DNA from: Mesorhizobium zhangyense
GTDB taxonomy: Bacteria; Pseudomonadota; Alphaproteobacteria; Rhizobiales; Rhizobiaceae
Length of the DNA stretch: 64,000 nt
Direction: 5' to 3'
NCBI RefSeq assembly: GCF_011045115.1
Contig: NZ_JAAKZG010000009.1
Location: forward strand, 124,001 to 188,000
In this document: piece by piece, positions 35,416-43,692 of the stretch
Position numbering within the stretch: position 1 is the stretch's first letter
Layout: every line of letters begins with the position of its first letter
Made by a program: the position numbers and the translations under genes
The notes under the pieces: model-generated
What the model saw: the letters and a program-made list of their open reading frames with translations, nothing else
Told to the model about the DNA's origin: nothing
Databases searched by the model: none

Positions 35416-36515
35416 GCCTGCTCAGCCTCCTCGTCTTCCGAAACTCCATCTGAGCGGATGTAGCGCCGCCCCGTCGCTTTTGCCCGCAACATCGACTCGC
35501 TCGGCGGACCTACCCAGCATTCCGAAAAATCAAGAATGGTACGATGAATGCGCTGCGACATGCGCCAGACCAGCGAGAAGCGACGGTTTTCGGGATCGAA
35601 CAGCACCGTGTCGGGCAGAACTTCACCGTCAAAGACCTTCGTGCGCGCCTTGAACAGCGTCATTGGCAGCGCCGTCTTCGGCAGCCGAAAGCTTTCCCTA
35701 CCCGCCGGCGTCAAGTTCACCAGCATCACCTCTTCGCCGCCCTTGGGGTGGTCGATCTGCTGGTCGGCCGGCGCCATCTGGAAATAGCGCTCGTCGAAAT
35801 CCGGCGGCAGGAAGGGGAAGATGTTTTTCGCCCAGTTGTCGTCATAGGTGCCGCCATATTCGATGCGGCCCGGCCAGCCGCGGCCCATCGGCCCAAAGCT
35901 CATCGGCTGGTATTCGCCGAAGGGCGAGCCGATTTCCTCGCCGACCGCTTGCGTGTTGGGAAGCGCCAGGCCGGGGATCAGCCTCTGGTTCTTCGGCCTC
36001 GCCCAGCCGGTGCCGACGGGATTGAACTTGTAGCTGCCCGGCAGCTTGTCTTCCGGGTCGAGCCTGTCCACGCCACCCCAGGCGGTGTCGTAGGAGAAGG
36101 GCTGGCGCAGGAACGGCATCGGCGTCGTGGCCGAAAAGAGCGGGCCGATCGCGCGCCATTCGCGGTGGCCAATGACCTCGAACAGCTTCGACCAGTTCCC
36201 GACCTTGATGCCCACCGGCACGCGCTCGGCCGGGCGTCCGCCGGGAGCATAGGCACAGCCGTTGGCGATCACGTCGCATCGGGGTTTGCGGAAAGCGAAA
36301 TCGGTTTCCCACAGAGTGGCCGAATAACCGGGTTCGCCGGTCTGCGTATCGGCCATGACCAGCGGCACCTGCTCGGCCGACTTGCGCACAGGGCCGCCGG
36401 GCGTTTCGGGAAAGTCGAAGGTTCCCTTGACCACCACCACGACATATTCGTGCGCGGCCTTGTCCATGCCCATAGTGAATTCGTGCGGAAAGCCGGTCTG
36501 ATTCCATATCTCCAT
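35412..36515 (-). CDS. DUF2169 T6SS effector adaptor/chaperone
   Basis: A 367-residue DUF2169 protein (start MEIWNQTGFPHEFTMGMD, typical of the family, then VVVVKGTFDFP). The ATG at 36515 has a GGGAGG site eight bases upstream and shares one base with the tagF stop. DUF2169 proteins are adaptors encoded beside DUF4150/PAAR-like effectors and are needed to load them on the spike. Its place directly before the ketosynthase-like and DUF4150-nuclease genes fits this role. It is cytoplasmic, with no signal peptide. Confidence 0.88.
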   Translation of the reverse strand: MEIWNQTGFPHEFTMGMDKAAHEYVVVVVKGTFDFPETPGGPVRKSAEQVPLVMADTQTGEPGYSATLWETDFAFRKPRCDVIANGCAYAPGGRPAERVPVGIKVGNWSKLFEVIGHREWRAIGPLFSATTPMPFLRQPFSYDTAWGGVDRLDPEDKLPGSYKFNPVGTGWARPKNQRLIPGLALPNTQAVGEEIGSPFGEYQPMSFGPMGRGWPGRIEYGGTYDDNWAKNIFPFLPPDFDERYFQMAPADQQIDHPKGGEEVMLVNLTPAGRESFRLPKTALPMTLFKARTKVFDGEVLPDTVLFDPENRRFSLVWRMSQRIHRTILDFSECWVGPPSESMLRAKATGRRYIRSDGVSEDEEAEQA

Positions 36516-37048
36516 CAGCCGGCCTCCCGGCATTCGGACAGCAGATAATCGAGTGCCGCACGAGGGGCTTCCGGGTCGACGTCGATGAGGTCTGACGAGC
36601 GTGTCCAGAAAGCCATGCGCCAGACGGGCTCGCCTTCCGTGGCCGAAAGTGGAAAGGGCAGGGTGGCCAGATTTGCCGCGAGCGCGCTGGCATCGATCTC
36701 ACCGCTTCGCGCCAGTTCTCCGATTTCTTCCAGCGCTTCGAACCAGTCGTCGGCGGCTATCGTCATGCCGGTGATGGCTTCCGGCACCGGTGCTGCGAGC
36801 GTGAGTGGAAAGCGGCGGCCGATGCGGTCGTTGCTCGGCAGCACCACGCCGGCGGCCGGCCCGAACGCTTCCGCCCCGAGCAGGAAACGCAGCGGCGGAT
36901 GCGATAGCTCGAAATGCGCCGCCAGATGCCGCGCGACCCAGCGGTCCCAGCGCTGGACAAAACCGGGTGCGAGCCCCGCGGTGACGAAGTCTCCCGCAGT
37001 CGGCAGCTTGCCGAAATAGCCGGGGAGAATCAGATCTTCGTCGGGCAT
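36515..37048 (-). CDS. tagF: T6SS-associated protein TagF
   Basis: A 177-residue TagF-family protein, starting MPDEDLILPGYFGKLPTAGD and continuing with FVQRWDRWV and a GRRFPLTL segment, all typical. TagF acts after translation as a repressor of T6SS assembly in Pseudomonas, where it may be a separate protein or fused to PppA. The gene overlaps the end of tssM2 by 19 bases and the start of DUF2169 by one base, so it links the core genes and the effector cassette in a single message. Confidence 0.93.
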   Translation of the reverse strand: MPDEDLILPGYFGKLPTAGDFVTAGLAPGFVQRWDRWVARHLAAHFELSHPPLRFLLGAEAFGPAAGVVLPSNDRIGRRFPLTLAAPVPEAITGMTIAADDWFEALEEIGELARSGEIDASALAANLATLPFPLSATEGEPVWRMAFWTRSSDLIDVDPEAPRAALDYLLSECREAG

Positions 37049-40000
37049 GTGAACCTCGCGAACATCTGCAGATTGTAGGGATTCTCGACGCTGGCCGCCT
37101 TGAGCTCGAAGTCGGCGTAAAAGCCGTGGGTGGTGAGCCGAAGCTTGTAGGCTTCAGGCAGACCGGTGGGGCTGAACTGGCCGCCACGCAGCATTCTCAG
37201 CCACGCCCAGGCGCCGGTTTCGCTCACCATGATTTCGGGCGAGCCGTCCATCGGCTGGAAAGCCAGCGTGATGACGCCGGTGCCGTCCTTGCCCGGCCAT
37301 GTCATCGGCTGCGGGCGGGTGGCGTTGTTGAAATAGATCAGGCTTTGCCCGTCGACATTGAGCGTGACGCGCATCACCGTCGGCGACAGATCCTTGGGCT
37401 CGAGGGTAAAATTCATGACGGGCCCGGTGCCGCCGGGAAACAGGTCGTCGCGGATATGCCGCGCCTGCTCGAAAGCAGCGAGGGCGGAAGCATCCAGACC
37501 GAAATCGGCGCGCCATTTCCACGGCTTGGCGGTGGTGTCGACATAATTGATGAGATGCGTGTTGATGAAGGCATCGATCAGCCCGCCAGGGGCGAACAGG
37601 CGCTGGAAGTCGGCGACATTGACGTCGATCGTGCTTGCCGGGTCGAACGGGTAGCGATTGGTGAGCGCTGCCTGGCAGAAGGGCATCACGTCGGCGCGCC
37701 AGATGGCGTTGAGCTCGGAGGTCACCGCCTTTTCGGTCAGGCCGGAGGTGTCGCTGGCGATGCCGGACAGCCATTCGTCGACGGGCGGGGGCAGGATTGC
37801 AGCCTGCTTGGCCACCGCCCCGGTCAGTTCGGCAATCCCACCTTGCTTCTTGACGGCATCCTGCGGGTTGGGGCTGGCGGTGATGGTCTGCAGCACGTTA
37901 GAAAGTGCGGTCATCGCCGCGGTTGCCGCATCCAGCGCCGGCGGCTTGCCGTCGACTTCGGCGACCGCGCCCTTCAGCGGCTTGAAATGCTCGGCCACCG
38001 GGCCGCCGGTTATGTCCACCTTGGACGACGCCCCGAGGCTGGGCAGCAGCTTTGCACCGCTGGAGGCCAGCTTGCCGATCTTGCCCAGCTTGGAGAGGAT
38101 TTTCGAGGCACCCTTGGGCGGGACAGCCGGGCCGCCGTCATCCTCGGGTCGGTTGAGATCAGTCTCGCGCACGACCGCATTGAGCAGGCGTCGCAGGGCG
38201 GAGTCGGCGCTGGAAAGATCCTTGAGATTGTCGTTGGCGGTCTGGAGGTCGGGCAGCGGCGAAAGCCGGATGTCGCGCAGCAGGCCGTCCCATTTGGCGA
38301 TGAAATCCTCATAATAGAGCTTGAGGATATCCTCCGAGAGCGCGGCCACCGACGTTTCGGAGTTTTCGGTGCAGCCGCCGGCAAACACCGCCCGGTCCAG
38401 CGCTGCCTGCGCTGCGGTATCCTGCAGCCGGTCTAGCACGACATCGTGGAAGCCGGCATAGGTGAAGACACCGGGAAGGCCGATGCGCAGCGTCTTGTCC
38501 GAGCGGCGGGTGAACACCTTGGCGCCGTTGGGGCCGGCGAAGTTGGCTGGTATCCAGTCCTTCAGCGTCGTCACTGCCGGATCGGCCAGCAGCGCATTGT
38601 AGGCGCGCTGCGGCAGCGAGATCGAGCAGATGCTCTTCAGCGATTCACCCACCAGCGCGTCGTCGGGCTTGATGTAGCTGTCCTGGGTTGCCATGGCGGC
38701 GATCGCCGCGATCTGGTGGTCGGCGGCGGGCTGGTTGGGGAAGGGCGGTATGGGCGCGAATTTCGGCAGCTGCTCCACCCACCATTGCTGCGCGAAGTCG
38801 GTGTCCATCTGTGCCAGGCCGGTCATCATGCGGTAGGTCTTCAGCGCCCCGAGTTGGAATTCCGGATCGCGGATCTGCCGCCACATCGTCGCCTCGAGCA
38901 GCGCCACCATGCGCGGCTCAAGAATATTTTGCAGGGTATGATCGTAGGCGTCTGTCTGGGCGCGGTTGAGTTCGACCGCTGCCGTCGGCCCGATCAGTTC
39001 CTGCGCGCCGCCGGGCACTGCGGTTCGCGCATCGGCGACCCGGTTCACCGCCGTGAGCGCGTCGTTCAAGTCGAGACGGTCCACCGGTGCAGGCTGTGTC
39101 GCGATCTGGGTCAGCAGCGGTTGCAGCCCTTCGAGCTGGCTTGCCTGGGCGGCAATCGCTACGCTGTTGTTGCGATAGGAGAAGATGGAGAAAGCCCCGG
39201 CGATCAACACGGCTGCCGTGGCAGCAGCAGCTGCTCCACGCCATATCCAGGCGCGCCGCCTTATGGCCGCTGGATCGAATATACCGAGCCCGGCTTCCTT
39301 GAAGATCACTTCGGTCAGCAGGTTTTTCAGGAAGAAGCTGCGCCTGTCGATGCGCTGAGCTTGCGCCATTCTCGGCGCCGGCAAGCCGAACGAGGAGGTG
39401 AGCGCTGCCGTCAGCCGATCGATCGGCGCGCCTTCCTGGGTGGCCGAGGTAAAGTAGATGCCGCGCAGCCAGGCGCTGTCCTCGTAGCGGCTTTCGCCAA
39501 AGACCGCCTCGACCAGAACCCGGATCGGCTCCGACAGGCTCTCCACCTGTGCCGGAAAGCGGAATATCTCGGCACGTGTTGCAAGGCTTTCCTCGCTTTC
39601 CATGCGCGGGATCATGCGGCGTTCGAGTTCGGTCGAAAGCGCCGACAATTCCTTGGCCACCTCGCCACCGTCGACGCGCACGCCGGGCGCGAAGGTCGCC
39701 CCCCACACCTGCTCGCGGTCGGCGGTCGACATGCTGCCGAAGAAGGCCTCGAAACCCTTGATGAGGTCTGCCTTGGTCAGCATCAGATAGACCGGCAGGC
39801 GGATTTGCAGCCGCTCCTGCAGCTCCATCAGCCGCTTGCGGAGCTTGCGTCCATGCGCCTTCAACGCCGCGTCGTCCTCGGAGAGCGCATCGACCGAAAG
39901 CGCCAGGATGACGCCGTTCAGCGCGCGCTGCCCGCGATGCTTCTTCAGGAGGTCGAGGAAGCCGAGCCATTCGGTGGCGTCGACGTCCGGTTGGCTTTCC

Positions 40001-40560
40001 TGCTGGACATAGCGGCCAGCGGTGTCGATCAGCACCGAGTTCTCGGCAAAGAACCAGTCGCAATTGCGCGTGCCGCCCACGCCTTGCAGATCGTCGGTCA
40101 GGTCGATCGGGAAGTTGAGCCCGGATTGGCGCAGCGCCGTGGTCTTGCCGGTGGCAGGCGGCCCAATGATGACGTACCACGGCATCTCGCGCAGGAATTT
40201 TCGCCCGCCGAGCTTGCGCCGCTTCAGCTCGTTCACGATGTCCTGGAACTTCGCGCCGACTGCCGCAACGCTTTCGTCGCCGGGGCTGAGCGGCTTTTCC
40301 ACCGGCGCGGCGATCTCGGCCACGAACAGGCGGTTGGCGCGGATGGCGCGGCGCTGGGCGAGGATCAGCCAGACGAGCCACAGGATCACAAGCAGCGCGA
40401 TCATCGCCATCCGTACCGTCTCGGAGGCAAACGGCGCGCTGTCGCCGATGCTGACGATCGGGCCGAACACCCAGATCAGCAGCGACAGCAGTGAAAGCCC
40501 GATCAGGGTCCAGAGCCAGCGCGAGGTGAGGACAGCCCAGAGGAGGCGCAATATGAACAT
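37030..40560 (-). CDS. tssM: T6SS inner-membrane protein TssM/IcmF (copy 2, core operon)
   Basis: A full-length 1176-residue IcmF-family protein. It has membrane helices at about 17-37 and 50-68, Walker A GPPATGKT (133-140), Walker [10 protein letters not shown], a third helix near 440-462 and a long periplasmic part. It is the copy encoded with the core genes, one base after tssL2. It keeps the same architecture as tssM1 but the sequences differ throughout, so the duplication is old or one copy was acquired. Both copies keep nucleotide-binding motifs, so both are probably active. Confidence 0.95.
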   Translation of the reverse strand: MFILRLLWAVLTSRWLWTLIGLSLLSLLIWVFGPIVSIGDSAPFASETVRMAMIALLVILWLVWLILAQRRAIRANRLFVAEIAAPVEKPLSPGDESVAAVGAKFQDIVNELKRRKLGGRKFLREMPWYVIIGPPATGKTTALRQSGLNFPIDLTDDLQGVGGTRNCDWFFAENSVLIDTAGRYVQQESQPDVDATEWLGFLDLLKKHRGQRALNGVILALSVDALSEDDAALKAHGRKLRKRLMELQERLQIRLPVYLMLTKADLIKGFEAFFGSMSTADREQVWGATFAPGVRVDGGEVAKELSALSTELERRMIPRMESEESLATRAEIFRFPAQVESLSEPIRVLVEAVFGESRYEDSAWLRGIYFTSATQEGAPIDRLTAALTSSFGLPAPRMAQAQRIDRRSFFLKNLLTEVIFKEAGLGIFDPAAIRRRAWIWRGAAAAATAAVLIAGAFSIFSYRNNSVAIAAQASQLEGLQPLLTQIATQPAPVDRLDLNDALTAVNRVADARTAVPGGAQELIGPTAAVELNRAQTDAYDHTLQNILEPRMVALLEATMWRQIRDPEFQLGALKTYRMMTGLAQMDTDFAQQWWVEQLPKFAPIPPFPNQPAADHQIAAIAAMATQDSYIKPDDALVGESLKSICSISLPQRAYNALLADPAVTTLKDWIPANFAGPNGAKVFTRRSDKTLRIGLPGVFTYAGFHDVVLDRLQDTAAQAALDRAVFAGGCTENSETSVAALSEDILKLYYEDFIAKWDGLLRDIRLSPLPDLQTANDNLKDLSSADSALRRLLNAVVRETDLNRPEDDGGPAVPPKGASKILSKLGKIGKLASSGAKLLPSLGASSKVDITGGPVAEHFKPLKGAVAEVDGKPPALDAATAAMTALSNVLQTITASPNPQDAVKKQGGIAELTGAVAKQAAILPPPVDEWLSGIASDTSGLTEKAVTSELNAIWRADVMPFCQAALTNRYPFDPASTIDVNVADFQRLFAPGGLIDAFINTHLINYVDTTAKPWKWRADFGLDASALAAFEQARHIRDDLFPGGTGPVMNFTLEPKDLSPTVMRVTLNVDGQSLIYFNNATRPQPMTWPGKDGTGVITLAFQPMDGSPEIMVSETGAWAWLRMLRGGQFSPTGLPEAYKLRLTTHGFYADFELKAASVENPYNLQMFARFTCPTKI

Positions 40561-40561
40561 G

Positions 40562-41887
40562 CTACATCCTCTTCTCGATCAGCACTTCGACGCGCCGGTT
40601 CAGCGCGCGACCGGCGCGTGTCTTGTTGTCGGCAACGGGTTTGGTCGCCGCGCGGCCCTCGGCGCGGATGCGTTCGCGCGGCACGCCGTTTTCGATCAGT
40701 ATGTTTGCGATGGTCACGGCGCGCGCTTCCGACAGGCGCTGGTTCGTCGAAAGCGGATTGCTCGACTGGAGCGGCACGCTATCGGTGTGGCCGACGACGA
40801 GGATGTCGCCGACCAGTTCCTGATTGTCCTGGATCACGCGAGCGAGCGAGGCGATCAGCGGCTCGAACCCGTCGGTGAGCTGTGCGCGGGACGACTGGAA
40901 CACTTCCGGATTGGTGCTCTGGATGATGAGCGTGGTCAGCGAAACATTTTCGCGCCCCTTCAGCGCCTGCGCCAGATTGGCGGGTGCGGCCGCCTGGAAT
41001 ACCGGCAGCAGCCCGACACCGACCGGCTCGGCGGCGGGGGCTGGTTGTTCACGCTGAGCCCGCACGATTGCAGCGCGCTCGAAAGGCGGCAATGCACTGA
41101 CCAGCGTGGTGAGCTTTTCGGCTTCGCCGCTCAGTCGCATTGAAAGCCCGATATGCGTCGCTGTCGCAAGCACCACCGCGATTGCTCCAAGCACCCAGAT
41201 CGGCACGATGAAGCGCGACGGCTCGTCTGCAGCGATCACGCCTCGCCAGTGCGGCGAAAGCGGTGCGGTCTCGGCATCGGCGTTGCGCAGGAAGCGCGCT
41301 GCGGAAGCGCGCACGGCGCTGATGGAGCGGTCGCCGGCACGGCCGGGCACGCGATACTTGCCGCGAAAGCCGAGCGACAGACATTGATATTGCAATTCAA
41401 GCAGTTCGCGGTCGCGGTTGGGATGGCGCTCGAGCTCTTCCAGCCGCGCAAAGAACTGCGTGCCGGCATCGACGTCGCCCCGCAGCATGACGACGAGCGG
41501 CTGGCGCGGCCAGGCGCCGGCGCCGCCCCAGGGCGTGTTGAGTGCAAGATCGTCGAGCAGAGCTGCAACCGACCATGCCGCGGCATCCGCCCGCGCCAGC
41601 GAGGAGCCGCCGGCAATCGCCGCGTCGCGCGCGGTGACAAGCTCTTCGAGCAATCGGGTGCGCAGCGCCTCCGGATTTTCCGGTGGCAACGCGTTTTCCA
41701 TTTCAGGCGCAAATTCCAGCAACGGCGCAAACGCGTTGATGAGCGCGTTGGGATGCGCCCGTGTCCGCTTCAGCGGTGCGCCGGGCGGCGGAACCGGGTA
41801 TTGCCGCACGGGCGGGGGTGCTGCGACAAGGCGGATGCGGGTGCGATCGCGATCGTCTGAGAGGCCGAATGGATCGTCCCTGCTCAT
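40562..41887 (-). CDS. tssL: T6SS inner-membrane protein TssL (DotU) with C-terminal OmpA domain (copy 2)
   Basis: A 441-residue protein. The DotU domain (about 45-215) contains LEELERHPN and LGFRGKYRVPGR; a single membrane helix lies at about 226-246. The periplasmic OmpA-like domain shows VGHTDSVPL and ends NRRVEVLIEKRM. It is four bases after tssK and one base before tssM2. With TssJ and TssM it builds the trans-envelope complex, and its OmpA domain grips peptidoglycan. Confidence 0.95.
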   Translation of the reverse strand: MSRDDPFGLSDDRDRTRIRLVAAPPPVRQYPVPPPGAPLKRTRAHPNALINAFAPLLEFAPEMENALPPENPEALRTRLLEELVTARDAAIAGGSSLARADAAAWSVAALLDDLALNTPWGGAGAWPRQPLVVMLRGDVDAGTQFFARLEELERHPNRDRELLELQYQCLSLGFRGKYRVPGRAGDRSISAVRASAARFLRNADAETAPLSPHWRGVIAADEPSRFIVPIWVLGAIAVVLATATHIGLSMRLSGEAEKLTTLVSALPPFERAAIVRAQREQPAPAAEPVGVGLLPVFQAAAPANLAQALKGRENVSLTTLIIQSTNPEVFQSSRAQLTDGFEPLIASLARVIQDNQELVGDILVVGHTDSVPLQSSNPLSTNQRLSEARAVTIANILIENGVPRERIRAEGRAATKPVADNKTRAGRALNRRVEVLIEKRM

Positions 41888-41891
41888 CGCC

Positions 41892-43226
41892 TCACCTGTT
41901 TACCGAATAGCAGTCGACCTGCGGCTCGCTCGGCAGCACCCCGGAAACGCCGATGACGAAGCCCGGCGCATCAAGAAGCGAGGCCCAGTGTTCGCTGCGC
42001 TGGTCGAGTTCCAGGCAGAGCCGGTCGCCGTCATAGGGAATCTCGCGTGGCTGCGAATGCAGCGGTTTGAGCGGAATGCCCGGCAGGCGCGATTTCCACA
42101 GCGCCTCGAATTCGTCGGCCGAACCCACCGTCACCTGATTGACGAAAATCTTGCGCAACTGCTCGTCGGAGAGTTCCGACCCCACCCGCACCACGATGCG
42201 GCTGGCGGTCAGAACCTTCGGGTTGTCGATGCGGATCTTCCAGACATTGGTTGCGTGCCGCATGACGGGCAGGGCACGCGACTTCGGCTCGACATAGCGC
42301 AGGCTGAGGATCAGCGAGCGCAGCGTGTCGGCAAGGGCGGAGAAGGCGGGGCCGGGGGCCATATGGTCGTAGATGGGCAGTTCGGTCAGCCGCCGCGAAC
42401 CCGAACCATAGGTCGCCATGCGGCCGGCCAGGCCTGCGAGTTCGAGAAACAGTTCGGCCGGATGAAATAGCTCCTGCGCCAGCATATGCGCCAGCCGTGG
42501 CCGCGCCTCGTTGGCGAGATTGAGCACCAGCAGGTTCTCGACGCTGCGTCCCGGCCCGCCGAGCACCATCTTGCCATGCGCGTCGGCTATGCGGTCGAGA
42601 CCGGTGATGACTTCCTGAAGCAACTGCGAATACCAGGGCACCGCGTCGGTCACCAATGCCGGCGGCAGGAAGTTGTCGACCAGCGATATCCCGCCATCGG
42701 CCCGCAATCCCAGTATGTCGGCGACCGGCATCGCCGTGTAGCCGCCGACCGCAGAGGTAGGCGCAAGCAGCAGCGATTGCGGCCGTGCGATCTCGACTTC
42801 CTCGGCATCCGCGCCGCCATGCACCGCGTCGCGCACCCACTCGATGCGGCCGCGATAGCGTGCGCCCGTCGGCTCTGCATGGGCAGGATCGAAGCTCGCC
42901 CCGCCCGGCGGTTCCAGCGGCAGGGCAAGCAGAACGGCGCCGGCGCCGGTCTCGGGCGTGATCGCCAACGGCGTCGGCGCGTCCATCGTCTCTGGAATGG
43001 CGAAGGGCGTGCCGTCCGGCAGGATGCCGCGCGCCGAAAGCACGGCGATGCGCCCGGCCTCCAGCATCGACTCGTCAAGCGTCAACGACCGGAAGCCATA
43101 GGTCTGCAACCGGCCGGCCTGCAACGCGCCACGCAGCATGTCCTCGGTGTGGCGGTCCTGCTGCTGGAAGTGCTGCGTCCGAAGAAACAGACCCTCGGAC
43201 CAAAGCACCCTGTTGGAATCGCTCAT
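41892..43226 (-). CDS. tssK: T6SS baseplate protein TssK
   Basis: A 444-residue TssK, with the characteristic start RVLWSEGLFLRTQHFQQQDR and the late region VRVGSELSDEQLRK. TssK joins the baseplate to the membrane complex by contacting TssL and TssM. The gene lies 13 bases after tssJ and 4 bases before tssL2. Length and motifs are normal for the family. It is the only tssK in the window, so both TssLM pairs would have to share it. Confidence 0.96.
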   Translation of the reverse strand: MSDSNRVLWSEGLFLRTQHFQQQDRHTEDMLRGALQAGRLQTYGFRSLTLDESMLEAGRIAVLSARGILPDGTPFAIPETMDAPTPLAITPETGAGAVLLALPLEPPGGASFDPAHAEPTGARYRGRIEWVRDAVHGGADAEEVEIARPQSLLLAPTSAVGGYTAMPVADILGLRADGGISLVDNFLPPALVTDAVPWYSQLLQEVITGLDRIADAHGKMVLGGPGRSVENLLVLNLANEARPRLAHMLAQELFHPAELFLELAGLAGRMATYGSGSRRLTELPIYDHMAPGPAFSALADTLRSLILSLRYVEPKSRALPVMRHATNVWKIRIDNPKVLTASRIVVRVGSELSDEQLRKIFVNQVTVGSADEFEALWKSRLPGIPLKPLHSQPREIPYDGDRLCLELDQRSEHWASLLDAPGFVIGVSGVLPSEPQVDCYSVNR

Positions 43227-43239
43227 GCGTTTTTCTCCG

Positions 43240-43689
43240 TCAGCCGAGCGACAAGCCGCCCGGGCCGAGCGTCACATTCTTGGTTACCTTGGATTTCGGA
43301 TTGACCGGCGACGAGGCGCGCCAGTTGCGCCCATCCGGCTCTCGCACAAGGGCGACGACGCCCATGTAAGGCGCTTCCGGCTCGAAGCCGATCGTCTTGG
43401 ACGTGCTCGCACCCGGCGCAACCGCGATGCGGTCGAGCCCAACGAGATCGGCGCCAAGGGCGGCTGACGGGTCGCCCTGCAGGGCGAAATAGTCGGCCGT
43501 ATTGAATGCCCCAAGGCTTTTCAGCCTCAGGATCAGCACGGTGACCGGGCGATCGGTGCCGTCAGGCCCCTTGTTCATGCCCGCTTCGCCCTTCAGGGCG
43601 ACGGTGACCATGGCCGGTTTGGGTGCGCCGACGCAGGCTGAAAGGCCAGTCGCGCCAATTGCGATGAGAAAACCGCGTCGGTGGATCAT
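43240..43689 (-). CDS. tssJ: T6SS outer-membrane lipoprotein TssJ
   Basis: A 149-residue lipoprotein with lipobox LSAC (Cys19). The signal MIHRRGFLIAIGATGLSAC carries twin arginines followed by GFL, unlike most TssJ signals, so export through Tat is possible. The mature domain is a beta-sandwich typical of TssJ (VTVLILRLKSLGAFNTADYF, then IAVAPGASTSKTIGF). TssJ holds the periplasmic end of TssM at the outer membrane. The gene is 3 bases after tagH2 and 13 bases before tssK. Confidence 0.92.
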   Translation of the reverse strand: MIHRRGFLIAIGATGLSACVGAPKPAMVTVALKGEAGMNKGPDGTDRPVTVLILRLKSLGAFNTADYFALQGDPSAALGADLVGLDRIAVAPGASTSKTIGFEPEAPYMGVVALVREPDGRNWRASSPVNPKSKVTKNVTLGPGGLSLG

Positions 43690-43692
43690 GCA

